NCBI RefSeq assembly: GCF_018070025.1
Contig: NZ_JAGPYQ010000001.1
Location: 4,898,001 to 4,962,000, forward strand
Reading direction: 5' to 3'
DNA from: Streptomyces liliiviolaceus
GTDB lineage: Bacteria > Actinomycetota > Actinomycetes > Streptomycetales > Streptomycetaceae
Length of the DNA stretch: 64,000 nt
Positions 25,833 through 34,627 of this stretch are shown piece after piece (positions within the stretch are counted from its first letter, which is position 1; each line of letters starts with the position of its first letter). A program made the position numbers and the translations under genes. Under the pieces are notes generated by a model. That model saw only the letters and a list, made by a program, of their open reading frames with translations, was not told the origin of the DNA and ran no database searches.

Positions 25833-27566
25833 ATGACACTGGACGACAAGCGACGGCTCGAACTGCTGACCGCGCCCGGCGGAGCCTTCCCCCTGACCGA
25901 GCGGGCGGTCGGCGGCCGGACGGTCAAGGTCTTCGACCGCGAACCGCGCACCCTGCGGGAGGCGTTCCTGGCGACCAAGCGGCACGGCTCCGCTCTCGCC
26001 ATCGGATACCGGGACGAGCACTACGACTACGCAGGCCTGTGGGCGCGGACCGTGCGTCTGGCCCACGCCCTGCGGGGCGAGTTCGGCATCGCCAAGGGCG
26101 ACCGGGTGGGCATCGCGATGCGCAACTACCCGGAGTTCGTGTTCGCCTTCGGCGCGACCCAACTGCTCGGCGCGGTCGCCGTGCCGTTCAACTCCTGGCT
26201 CAAGGGACCGGAGCTGGCCGACCTCGTCGGCGAGGCCAGGCCCAAGGTGCTCTTCGCCGACCAGGAACGGATCGCGCTCGCCCAGGCGTTCGGGATCACC
26301 GCGCCTGAACTGATCGGCGTACGCTGCGCCGCCCCGACGCCAGGTGTCACCGACTGCGCGAGTCTGCTCACGGACCTGTCCGCGGACCTCGACACACCGG
26401 ACCTCGACCCACCGGACGCCGAGGTGCTCCCTGACGACGTGGCCACCATCCTCTTCACGTCGGGCACCACGGGCAGGCCGAAGGCGGCCGTCCACACGCA
26501 CCTCAACCACTCGGCCTCCCTGCTCAACAAGCTCATCCGCGCCGTGCCGGTCACCGAGCCGGAGGGCGGCGGGCCGGTCGAGGTGTCGCCACCTCCCCGG
26601 TCGTGCAAGCTCGTCACGTTCCCGTTCTTCCACATCGCCGGCCTCAACACGCTCTACAACACCCTGTACGCCGGGCAGTCCCTGGTCCTCATGTACAAGT
26701 GGGACGCCGCCGAGGCGGTCCGGCTCGTCGAGGCCGAGAAGGTCAACGAGGTCTCCGGGCCGCCCTTCGTCGTCCAGACGTTCCTCGCCGCCGCGCGCAC
26801 CACCGGCCGGGACCTCTCCTCGCTCCGCTCGCTCGGCATGGGCAGCGCCGCGGCGCCCGCGCACGTGGTCGAGGAGGTGCGCGCCGTGCTCGGCGACACG
26901 GTCGTCCCCAAGACCGGCTACGGCATGACGGAGACGACCTCCGGCGTCGTCGCGATCTCCGCCGCCGACTTCGCCCGCCGGCCCACGAGCGTCGGCAGGC
27001 CGCTGCCCACCGCGGAGGTCGCGATCATGGGCCCGGACGGCCGACTGCTCGACTCCGGCGCCGAGGGCGAGGTCGTGGTCCGCGGCCCGCAGGTGATCCA
27101 GGGCTACGAAGGCACCGGGACCGGCGCCGGCCCTCTGGACGACAGCTTCCGCGACGGCTGGTTCCGCACCGGCGACCTCGGCAGGATCGACGCCGAAGGC
27201 TTCGTGTACCTCGTCGGCCGGATCAAGGACATCGTCATCCGCGGCGGGGAGAACATCAACTGCTCCGAGGTCGAGGTCGCGCTCGAAACCCACCCCGAGG
27301 TGCGCGAGGCGGCCGCGCTCGGCGCGCCGCACCCGTTGCTGGGCGAGGAGCTCGTGGCGATCGTGCACGCGCCGCAGGACAGCGCGGTGACCCCGGAGGA
27401 CCTGCGCGCCCACCTCGCCGAGCGGCTCGCGGCGTTCAAGGTGCCCGCCCGCGTCGCGATCGTCCACCGGCCGCTCCCCCGCACCGCCAGCGGAAAGATC
27501 GTCAAGCGTGAGCTGGCCGGTGCGCTGGACCTCGGCCGGCTGCTCGACCCCACCCCCGCCTCCTGA
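25833..27566 (+). CDS. Acyl-CoA synthetase (AMP-forming)
   Basis: Activates a carboxylic acid with ATP and CoA (577 residues). Phosphate loop LFTSGTTGRPKAA, GYGMTETTSG, hinge GDLGRID, VGRIKDIVIRGGENI and the catalytic lysine in PRTASGKIVKREL. ATG 25833 has GAAGGGG upstream. It is in tandem with the flavin monooxygenase 41 bp downstream. It feeds the island's acyl-CoA dehydrogenases, hydratase and thiolase. The acid cannot be inferred; the binding pocket is not diagnostic. Confidence 0.93.
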   Translation: MTLDDKRRLELLTAPGGAFPLTERAVGGRTVKVFDREPRTLREAFLATKRHGSALAIGYRDEHYDYAGLWARTVRLAHALRGEFGIAKGDRVGIAMRNYPEFVFAFGATQLLGAVAVPFNSWLKGPELADLVGEARPKVLFADQERIALAQAFGITAPELIGVRCAAPTPGVTDCASLLTDLSADLDTPDLDPPDAEVLPDDVATILFTSGTTGRPKAAVHTHLNHSASLLNKLIRAVPVTEPEGGGPVEVSPPPRSCKLVTFPFFHIAGLNTLYNTLYAGQSLVLMYKWDAAEAVRLVEAEKVNEVSGPPFVVQTFLAAARTTGRDLSSLRSLGMGSAAAPAHVVEEVRAVLGDTVVPKTGYGMTETTSGVVAISAADFARRPTSVGRPLPTAEVAIMGPDGRLLDSGAEGEVVVRGPQVIQGYEGTGTGAGPLDDSFRDGWFRTGDLGRIDAEGFVYLVGRIKDIVIRGGENINCSEVEVALETHPEVREAAALGAPHPLLGEELVAIVHAPQDSAVTPEDLRAHLAERLAAFKVPARVAIVHRPLPRTASGKIVKRELAGALDLGRLLDPTPAS

Positions 27567-27607
27567 CACCCCTTCACGTACGCATTCGAGATTTCCGGAG
27601 GACAAGC

Positions 27608-29245
27608 ATGGCCGTCCGCACCCCCGACTTCGACGTCATCGTCATCGGCGCCGGGATCTCCGGCATGTACCAGCTCCATCTGCTGCGCGAGGCCGGCCTG
27701 AAGGTGCGCGTCCTCGAAGCGGGCGGCGACGTCGGCGGGACCTGGTACTGGAACCGCTATCCGGGCGCGCGCCTGGACTCCGAGAGCTACAGCTACCAGT
27801 ACGCCTTCACGAAGGACCTGCTCGGCGAGTGGGACTGGTCGGAGCACTTCGCGGCCCAGCCCGAGCTGGAGAAGTACTACCGGACCGTCGCCGACCGCTA
27901 CGACCTGCGCAAGGACATCCGGTTCGACACGCGCGTCACGGCGATGGACTTCGACGAGGACACCGACGACTGGACGGTCACGACCGGGACGGGCGAGCGG
28001 CTCACCGCGCATGTCGTCATCACCGCGACCGGCGTGCTCTCGGCCCCCATCTACCCCCGCATACCGGGGATCGAGCGCTTCGGCGGCGAGGTCCGCCACA
28101 CCGCGCAGTGGCCACGCGAAGACGTCACCTTCGAGGGCAAGCGGGTCGCGGTGATCGGGACGGGCTCGACGGGTGTCCAGGTCATCACGGAGATCGCGAA
28201 GACCGCCGGGCATCTGACGGTGTTCCAGCGCACCGCGAACTGGGCCGTGCCGCTGAACAACGCGCCGCTCTCGACCGAGGAGATGGCCGAGATCCGCGCC
28301 GGCTACCCCGACATGTTCGACCGTCTGCAGAAGACCTTCAGCGGCTTCCTGCACGACTGGGACCCCCGGCCCACCACCGATTACGACGGGGCCGGCCTGC
28401 GCGACCGTTTCGAGGCCGCGTACAGCGGTCACGGCTTCTCCAAGTGGATCGGGCTGCCGGCCGACATCGCCACCGACATCACGGCCAACGAGAAGTGGTC
28501 CGGCTTCCTCGCCGACAAGATCCGGGAGCGCGTCGACGACCCCCGGACCGCCGAACTGCTGATCCCCGACGACCACTACTTCGGCACCAAGCGCGTGCCC
28601 TGCGAGAGCGGCTACTACGAGTCCTACAACCGGGACAACGTCGAGCTGGTCCCGGTCAGGGAGAACCCGATCGAGGAGATCACGGAGACGGGCATCCGCA
28701 CGTCCCAGGGCGAGCTCCCCTTCGACATGATCGTCTTCGCCACCGGCTTCGAGGCCTTCACCGGCGCCCTCAAACGCATCGACATCACGGGCGTCGGCGG
28801 CAGGACACTCCGGAAGGCGTGGGAGGACGGGCCGGTGACCTACCTCGGCGTCCAGGTCTCGGGATTCCCCAACCTCTTCATCATGGGCGGGCCGCACGGC
28901 AAGGGCGGTCACGGCAACGGTCCCCGGTGCGCCGAGCGGGTGCTGGAGTGGATGGCCGAGTTCGCCGAGCACATCGTCACCGAGGACATCCGCCGCGTCG
29001 AGGCGACCCCGGAGGCGGAGCGCGAGTGGTCCGAGGAGGTCCAGCGGCGCGCGTCGGGCGGGCTGCTGGCACAGACGAAGTCCATCTACTTCGGGGACAA
29101 CCTGGAGGACGAGGACGAGGACGGCGACGGGGGCAGGCCGCGCAAGCGCGTGTACCTCGCGTACATCGGGGCGCTGTCCGAGTACGTCGAGCGGCTGCGG
29201 ACGCTGGCGAGGACGGGCTACCCGGGGTTCCGCATCTCCAAGTAG
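27608..29245 (+). CDS. Baeyer-Villiger-type flavin monooxygenase (BVMO-1)
   Basis: Inserts oxygen next to a ketone, making an ester or lactone (545 residues, FAD and NADPH). FAD motif GAGISGMYQLHLLREAGLKV; BVMO fingerprint FGGEVRHTAQWP; NADPH motif GTGSTGVQV; and the second FAD/ATG motif VFATGFEAFTG. ATG 27608 has CCGGAGGA upstream. It shares an operon with the acyl-CoA ligase. It resembles BVMO-2 (29340-30953) in length and motifs; both fit the cyclohexanone/cyclopentadecanone group. BVMO-3 is more distant. Confidence 0.92.
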   Translation: MAVRTPDFDVIVIGAGISGMYQLHLLREAGLKVRVLEAGGDVGGTWYWNRYPGARLDSESYSYQYAFTKDLLGEWDWSEHFAAQPELEKYYRTVADRYDLRKDIRFDTRVTAMDFDEDTDDWTVTTGTGERLTAHVVITATGVLSAPIYPRIPGIERFGGEVRHTAQWPREDVTFEGKRVAVIGTGSTGVQVITEIAKTAGHLTVFQRTANWAVPLNNAPLSTEEMAEIRAGYPDMFDRLQKTFSGFLHDWDPRPTTDYDGAGLRDRFEAAYSGHGFSKWIGLPADIATDITANEKWSGFLADKIRERVDDPRTAELLIPDDHYFGTKRVPCESGYYESYNRDNVELVPVRENPIEEITETGIRTSQGELPFDMIVFATGFEAFTGALKRIDITGVGGRTLRKAWEDGPVTYLGVQVSGFPNLFIMGGPHGKGGHGNGPRCAERVLEWMAEFAEHIVTEDIRRVEATPEAEREWSEEVQRRASGGLLAQTKSIYFGDNLEDEDEDGDGGRPRKRVYLAYIGALSEYVERLRTLARTGYPGFRISK

Positions 29246-29256
29246 CGGCAGACCGT

Positions 29257-29298
29257 GTGAAGGGGCGGCGGTGGATTCATCCACCGCCGCCCCTTCAC
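29257..29298. terminator. Strong bidirectional hairpin terminator
   Basis: A 19-bp perfect stem (29257-29275 with 29280-29298) and a 4-nt loop, between the convergent BVMO-1 and BVMO-2 genes. Confidence 0.85.
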
Positions 29299-29339
29299 AT
29301 GTCACACGTCACGTGCCGCCTGTCGGCGGGTGAACCCCG

Positions 29340-30953
29340 TCAGCGGGAGAACACGATCCCCTCGTACGCCGCGTCACGGACCCGGTCCAGCTCGGACCGG
29401 TACCGCGGCAACCCTCCCGCGTACAGCAGGAACGTCCTCTTGCGGCCCGGCACGTTCGTGCCCCAGGCCCAGCCGCTCGCCGACTCCTGCAGGGTGCCCT
29501 TGATGGTCGAGTATGCCAGGTCCGACCACGCGTCCTCGGCCTCCGCGGTCGCCTCCGCGCGGGTGATCCCCTGCTGCCGCTGGTGGTCGAGGCAGTCCGT
29601 CACCCAGTCCGCCTGGACCTCCGCGTACCGGGGGATGTTGCCCGTGGTGCTCTGCGGGCCGCCGACCATGAACAGGTTGGGGAATCCGGCCGTCTGGATG
29701 CCCAGGTACGTCCGGGGCCCGCCCGCCCAGTGCTCGCGCAGCGGGAGACCGCCGGCGCCGCGGATGTCGATCCGGTTGAAGGAGCCGGTGACGGCCTCGA
29801 AGCCGGTCGCGAGCACGATCATGTCGACCTCGTAGTGGCCCCGCGAGGTCCTGATCCCGGTCTCGGTGATCCGCTCGACGGGTTCCTCGGAGGTCGCCAC
29901 GAGCTGGACGTTGTCCTGGTTGAAGGCCTCGTAGTAGTCGATCTCCAGAGGTGGTCGCTTCTGTCCGAACCCGTGGTCCTTGGGGATGAGCCGTTCCGCG
30001 GTCTCGGGGTCCTTCACCCGCTGGCGGATCTTGTCCGCCAGGAACTGGTTCAGGAGAGCGTTGGCCTCCGCGCTGCGCGTGACGTCCTGGAAGTTGGCGT
30101 GCACCATCGACATGCCCGGTGCCTCGTACAGCTCCTCGAACACCGCGAGGCGTTCCTGCGGGCTCACGTCCACCGCGCGCTCGGCGCGGGCCTGGTACTG
30201 GGTGCCACCGGGTGAGGCCAGGAGCCGTGCGTGCAGTTCGGCCGCGCGCAGCCGCAGTTCCTCCGCCTTCTCGGGTGAGATCTTCGTGTTGTTCAGCGGG
30301 GTGCACCAGTTCGGCGTGCGCTGGAAGACGGTCATCGACCGCACCGCGGGGGCGACCGTCTGCACGATCTGCACACCGCTGGAGCCGGTGCCGACGACGG
30401 CGACCCGCTTGTCCGTGAAGTCCACCTCGGAGTGCGGCCACAGCGCCGTGTGGTGGATCTCGCCGCGGAAGTCCTCGCGGCCGGGGAAGGGCGGATATAT
30501 CGGTGCCGACAGGATGCCGACCGCGGTGACGACATAGGTGGAACGAAGCTCCGTGCCGTCCTCGGTGGTCGTCGTCCAGGTGCCGGTGGCGTCGTCGAAG
30601 ACCATCGACTTCACCCGGGTGTCCAGCTGGATGTCCTCGCGTAGGCCGAGCCGGTCGACGACGAAGTTCAGATAGCGCTCGGTCTCCGGCTGTGACGCGT
30701 ACTCCTCCGACCATGTCCACTCGTCGAGCAGTTCCCGCGAGAAGAAGTAGCCGTAGCTGTAGCTCTCCAGGTCGAACCGGCAACCGGGGTAGGCGTTCCA
30801 GTACCAGGTGCCGCCGACTCCCCCGCCCGCCTCCAGGAGCTTCACCCGCAGGCCCAGTCGGCGCAGCCGGTGGAGCTGGTAGATCCCGGAGATCCCGGCG
30901 CCGACGATCACGGCGTCGTGGTCGATGCCGGTCTTGGGGTCGTTCTGTGTCAT
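29340..30953 (-). CDS. Baeyer-Villiger-type flavin monooxygenase (BVMO-2)
   Basis: Second BVMO, 537 residues. FAD motif GAGISGIYQLHRLRRLGLRV, fingerprint FRGEIHHTALWP, NADPH motif GTGSSGVQIVQ, tail LATGFEAVTGSF. Convergent with BVMO-1 and of the same subgroup; divergence suggests different steps or substrates. ATG 30953 with AGGGA close upstream. It lies 35 bp after the GMC oxidoreductase in one operon, so it may act on the ketone made by that enzyme. Confidence 0.92.
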   Translation of the reverse strand: MTQNDPKTGIDHDAVIVGAGISGIYQLHRLRRLGLRVKLLEAGGGVGGTWYWNAYPGCRFDLESYSYGYFFSRELLDEWTWSEEYASQPETERYLNFVVDRLGLREDIQLDTRVKSMVFDDATGTWTTTTEDGTELRSTYVVTAVGILSAPIYPPFPGREDFRGEIHHTALWPHSEVDFTDKRVAVVGTGSSGVQIVQTVAPAVRSMTVFQRTPNWCTPLNNTKISPEKAEELRLRAAELHARLLASPGGTQYQARAERAVDVSPQERLAVFEELYEAPGMSMVHANFQDVTRSAEANALLNQFLADKIRQRVKDPETAERLIPKDHGFGQKRPPLEIDYYEAFNQDNVQLVATSEEPVERITETGIRTSRGHYEVDMIVLATGFEAVTGSFNRIDIRGAGGLPLREHWAGGPRTYLGIQTAGFPNLFMVGGPQSTTGNIPRYAEVQADWVTDCLDHQRQQGITRAEATAEAEDAWSDLAYSTIKGTLQESASGWAWGTNVPGRKRTFLLYAGGLPRYRSELDRVRDAAYEGIVFSR

Positions 30954-30988
30954 TTCCCTGTCTTTCTGCGTCGCGGGTTCGGGCCGGG

Positions 30989-32635
30989 TCACGGTCGGGA
31001 GCCAGGGGCGGCGCCGCGCACGCGGTCGGCTCGGACGATGTCCGCGGCGATCCAGGCCAGCGCCATCGTGGGCGCGTTGTTGTTGCCCGAGGGCTGCTGG
31101 GGGAAGACCGACGCGTCCACCACCCGCAGACCGGTCGTGCCGCGCAGCCGGAGCCGGTCGTCGACCACGTCGTGCTCGTCGGGGCCCATCGCGCAGGTGC
31201 CGAGGGTGTGGTAGCCGGCGTTGCCCTTGTTCAGCGCGTGGTCGAGGATCTGCTCGTCGGTCGAGATACCGGGCCCTGGTTCGAGCTCCGCCACGACGTG
31301 GTCGGCGAACGGCGGTGTCGCGAGGATCTCGCGGGCCTTGCGGACGACCTTGAGCAGCAGCCTGCGGTCGTGCTCGGTGCTCAGGAAGTTCGGTACGAGT
31401 TCCGGCGCGTCCGTCACCGAGGGGCCGGTGATGTGGATGTGCCCTCGACTCGTCGGGTGCAGGGGGAAGGTCACGAACCGCGCGCCCGGGTGCTTGTCCA
31501 CGACCAGGCGGCCGGTCATCGGGTTGGCCGTGGACGTGGAGATCGGGGTGAAGAAGCTCTGGGTGTCGGGGCGCCAGGACGCCGGGTCGGAGGCGTAGAT
31601 CCCGGAGACGGCGAAACCGCCGTGGGCGATCAGGCCGTCGCGGGTGAACAGGTACTTGAAGCCGGTCCACATCTGCCGCGAGAAGCTGGAGGCCAGGTGG
31701 TTGTAGCCGCGGACCCCGTCCAGCCTCAGCTGGAACAGGACGCCCCGGTGTTCCCTGAGGTTCTCCCCCACCCCCGGACTGGCGACGAGCAGCGGCACCC
31801 CCGCCGCCTCCAGGACGTCCGGATCGCCGACTCCCGAGCGCTCCAGGAGCAGCGGTGAGTCGAAGGCGCCGCCGCACAGCAGTACTTCTAGGCGGGCGCG
31901 GAAGGTGACCGCCTTGCCGTCGCGGCGGGCCCGCACCCCGATGGCGCGGGTTCCCTCGAAGAGAACGCGCTCGGCCTCGGTGTTCGGCACGACCGTGAGA
32001 TTGCGGCGGCGTCGGGCCCGGCGCAGGAACGCCCGTGAGGCGCTCATCCGCAGTCCGTTCCGGGTGTTCGACGCGACGTAGGACACCCGGTTGTTGTCGC
32101 TGCCGTTCATGTCGTCCTCGAACGCGATGCCGTGCCGGTCCATCGCCTGGATCAGCTGCTCGCAGACCGGCTCGGAGGGGCCGGCTATCTCGATCGGCAC
32201 GGGGCCCTTGTCGCCGCGGAAGTAGGTGCCTCCCAGCGAGTGCGCCTCGATCCCGCGGTACGCCTCAAGGAACCGCTGCCAGTTCCATCCCTTGTTGCCG
32301 GCCTCCTCCCACTGGTCGTAGTCGGGGGCCCAACCGCGGTTCCACACCATTCCGTTGATCGTGGTGGAGCCGCCGACGACCCGTCCGCGGTGCCAGACCT
32401 CGTGGGACCCGTCCGGGTAGGGCTCGGTCACGAAGTCCTTGGCGTATCTGGCGTCGGCGACCGTGTAGTAGAACCCCTTGGGCACCAGGTGGATCGGCGC
32501 ACGGTCCGGGCCGCCCGCCTCGATCAACAGCACCGACACGTCCCGGTCGGCGCTCAGCCTCGCGGCGAGTACGGACCCCGCGGCGCCCGATCCGACGATG
32601 ACGTAGTCGTAGGTACCGCTGCTCATGTCTGCCAT
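30989..32635 (-). CDS. GMC-family FAD oxidoreductase
   Basis: Choline-dehydrogenase-like alcohol oxidase/dehydrogenase of 548 residues. FAD motif VIVGSGAAGSVLAARLS, HRGRVVGGSTTINGMVWNRG, and the active-site pair His in GYHTLGTCAMG and Asn in QPSGNNNAPTM. ATG 32635 (MADMSSGTYD); an ATG nine bases later is possible. It is the first gene of an operon with BVMO-2, preceded by operator E. It probably oxidises an alcohol to the ketone used by BVMO-2. Confidence 0.92.
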   Translation of the reverse strand: MADMSSGTYDYVIVGSGAAGSVLAARLSADRDVSVLLIEAGGPDRAPIHLVPKGFYYTVADARYAKDFVTEPYPDGSHEVWHRGRVVGGSTTINGMVWNRGWAPDYDQWEEAGNKGWNWQRFLEAYRGIEAHSLGGTYFRGDKGPVPIEIAGPSEPVCEQLIQAMDRHGIAFEDDMNGSDNNRVSYVASNTRNGLRMSASRAFLRRARRRRNLTVVPNTEAERVLFEGTRAIGVRARRDGKAVTFRARLEVLLCGGAFDSPLLLERSGVGDPDVLEAAGVPLLVASPGVGENLREHRGVLFQLRLDGVRGYNHLASSFSRQMWTGFKYLFTRDGLIAHGGFAVSGIYASDPASWRPDTQSFFTPISTSTANPMTGRLVVDKHPGARFVTFPLHPTSRGHIHITGPSVTDAPELVPNFLSTEHDRRLLLKVVRKAREILATPPFADHVVAELEPGPGISTDEQILDHALNKGNAGYHTLGTCAMGPDEHDVVDDRLRLRGTTGLRVVDASVFPQQPSGNNNAPTMALAWIAADIVRADRVRGAAPGSRP

Positions 32636-32666
32636 GGCATCTCGCTTCTTTCCGCGCCCGACTCCC

Positions 32667-32687
32667 AATAATGGTGGAGCATAATTA
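32667..32687. promoter_or_regulatory. Island operator, copy E
   Basis: AATAATGGTGGAGCATAATT: arms AATAATG and CATAATT are an imperfect palindrome. It shares 12 identical bases with copy F. It is 32 bp before the GMC start. Confidence 0.55.
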
Positions 32688-32753
32688 GAAAACTACATGA
32701 CTCATTCGGTCCCCGGCGACAGAGGCGGTGGAGGAGGGACTTCGCGGACACGG

Positions 32754-33566
32754 CTACGGCGTCGGGGAGTCCACGTTGAAGAGGGCCATGTTGCCGCCGT
32801 CGACGGCCAGTGACTCGCCCGTGATCTGGCGCGACAGCGGGGACAGGAAGAACAGCAGCGCGGCCGCGACATCGGCCGGGTAGGTGAGCCGTCCGGTGGG
32901 CGTCTTCGCGATGTTCGCGTCCAGCAGTTCCCGCGTCCACTTGGGGTTGGCCTGTGCGCGCGGGGTGCGCACCACGCCGGGCGCGACGGCGTTCACGCGG
33001 ATGCCGAGCGGTCCCAGCTCGACGGCGGCGGTGCGCACCAGCGACATCAGCGCGGCCTTCATCGCCCCGTAGGCCGCCAGCTTCGGTGAGCTCTGCTTGC
33101 CCGCGACCGACGCCACGAAGGCCACCGAGCCGCCCGTCCCGGTCCGCCGCCAGTACCGCGTGGCGTACTCCAGGGCCAGGTAGGCGTGCTTGAGCACGAC
33201 GTCGAGATGCCACTGCCAGTCGTCGTCGGTCAGTTCGGTGAGCGGCTTGTAGCGCGCCAGGCCGACGATGTCCACGACCCCGTCGAGTCTGCCCAGTTCC
33301 CGGCCGACATGGTCGAACAGCTCGGCCATCGAGTCCCGTTCGGTCAGTTCGCCGACCCACGGCACGCCGCCGACCTCCTTGGCCACCTCGTCCGCCCGGT
33401 CCTGTTCACGGTCGACGCACACGACCTTCGCGCCGTACGCGGCGAGTGCGTGCGCGCTCTGATGGCCGATCCCCTGACCGGCGCCCAGGACGACATGGAC
33501 CTGGCCGTCCAGCCGCATCAGGGACGCGTAGTCGGGGACGATGTTCGCGTCGGGCTCGACAGGCAT
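32754..33566 (-). CDS. Short-chain dehydrogenase/reductase
   Basis: NAD(P)-dependent oxidoreductase of 270 residues with an intact active site: GAGQGIGHQ, VDIVG, Ser in VASVAGKQ, Tyr/Lys in YGAMKAAL, and the NAVAPGVVRT segment. VCVDREQD after strand 2 suggests NAD preference. ATG 33566 has AGGAAGG upstream. It follows the cyclase gene by 11 bp in one operon. Likely a hydroxy-compound or hydroxyacyl-CoA dehydrogenase. Confidence 0.9.
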   Translation of the reverse strand: MPVEPDANIVPDYASLMRLDGQVHVVLGAGQGIGHQSAHALAAYGAKVVCVDREQDRADEVAKEVGGVPWVGELTERDSMAELFDHVGRELGRLDGVVDIVGLARYKPLTELTDDDWQWHLDVVLKHAYLALEYATRYWRRTGTGGSVAFVASVAGKQSSPKLAAYGAMKAALMSLVRTAAVELGPLGIRVNAVAPGVVRTPRAQANPKWTRELLDANIAKTPTGRLTYPADVAAALLFFLSPLSRQITGESLAVDGGNMALFNVDSPTP

Positions 33567-33577
33567 GTGACGCCTTC

Positions 33578-34504
33578 CTATTTGACTGCGATCGGGTTGA
33601 GGGGGGAGCCGACGGCACCGGTGATCCGCAGCGGGGGCGCGGAGAGGAAGAACTCGTACACGCCGTCGGCCGCGCAGGCCAGCGCGAGCGCGTCGAGATC
33701 CCAGATCTCACCGATGAGCACGCCGGCGTTGACGAGCATCACGACATGCATGCCGAAGGGCACGTCGGGCAGTGACTCGCACGGGACGACTTCGAGTCCC
33801 CAGGTGTCCGAGGCGACGGCCGCCACCTTGCGCGGCAGCAGGTAGTCGCAGGCGCTCAGTCCGAGGCCGGGCGCGGGTCCCGCCGCGTAGTCGCCCCAGA
33901 ACTCCTCCTGGCGACGGCGCTCCATGTGCCCGGTGCGCACCAGGACGATGTCGCCCTCGCCGATCACCACGCCCTGATGCTCGGCGCACGCGGCGAGGTC
34001 GTCGTCCTGGACGGCCTGTTCCGGTTCGAGCCAGTCCACGCCGTAGAAGCGCGGGAAGTCGAGGAGGACGCCACGGCCGGTGGTCGTCTCGCGGACCTCG
34101 GTGATGCTGTTGTGCGCGGCTCCCGCGCCGGTCACCGACTCGGGGCCGTGACCGTTGTAGGTGACGCCGTCGAAGAAGACGTGGCAGAAGGCGTCCCACT
34201 GCGTGGCCGCCTGAAGCGGCATGTAGACACCGTCGTCGGTCGAGCGCATCCCGTGCCGGGCGTTCTCCCAGTCCGCGAGCATGTCACCGCCGTGCCGGAA
34301 CATGATGTGCTGCGGGTTGACCCGGGGACTGCCCGGACGTCCATGGTTGGGCCCAGCACGGTCGAAGGGTGTGGCGAGCGAGAACACCTGCCCGGTACGC
34401 ACAAGGCCCGCGGCCTCGCGCACCTTGTCCCTGCTGACGTAGTTCGTCGAACCCCGCTCGTCGTCCGGTCCCCACCTGCCCCAGGTGCGGTGGCGCTCCG
34501 CCAT
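33578..34504 (-). CDS. Cyclase/kynurenine-formamidase-fold hydrolase
   Basis: Metal-dependent hydrolase fold (PF04199-like), at least 308 residues. GRWGPDDERGSTNYVS is the family opening. The usual HxGTHxDxPxH motif is altered to ATQWDAFCHVFFDG, as in the larger actinobacterial subgroup. ATG 34504 is the first standard start, but family members usually begin earlier (REYTRADVLAMAERH is readable just upstream) and GAGGAGG lies near 34571 with no ATG/GTG after it. Relatives open amide or lactone rings; it may open a ring product here. First gene of the cyclase-SDR operon, under operator B. Confidence 0.82.
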   Translation of the reverse strand: MAERHRTWGRWGPDDERGSTNYVSRDKVREAAGLVRTGQVFSLATPFDRAGPNHGRPGSPRVNPQHIMFRHGGDMLADWENARHGMRSTDDGVYMPLQAATQWDAFCHVFFDGVTYNGHGPESVTGAGAAHNSITEVRETTTGRGVLLDFPRFYGVDWLEPEQAVQDDDLAACAEHQGVVIGEGDIVLVRTGHMERRRQEEFWGDYAAGPAPGLGLSACDYLLPRKVAAVASDTWGLEVVPCESLPDVPFGMHVVMLVNAGVLIGEIWDLDALALACAADGVYEFFLSAPPLRITGAVGSPLNPIAVK

Positions 34505-34595
34505 CGCGAGGACATCGGCTCTCGTGTACTCGCGGCGGGGTGAGACGGCTCTGCGGGCGGCGATGACGGCCTCCTCAATACTGTTCGCGAGTATC

Positions 34596-34612
34596 TAATA
34601 ATGTTCCAACAT
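34596..34612. promoter_or_regulatory. Island operator, copy B
   Basis: TAATAATGTTCCAACAT; ATGTT-CC-AACAT is a perfect palindrome apart from its 2-bp centre. The first 16 bases are identical to copy C (40561-40576). It lies between the divergent cyclase and acyl-CoA dehydrogenase genes and can serve both. Confidence 0.7.
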
Positions 34613-34627
34613 GTTAGCATCAGCTTT

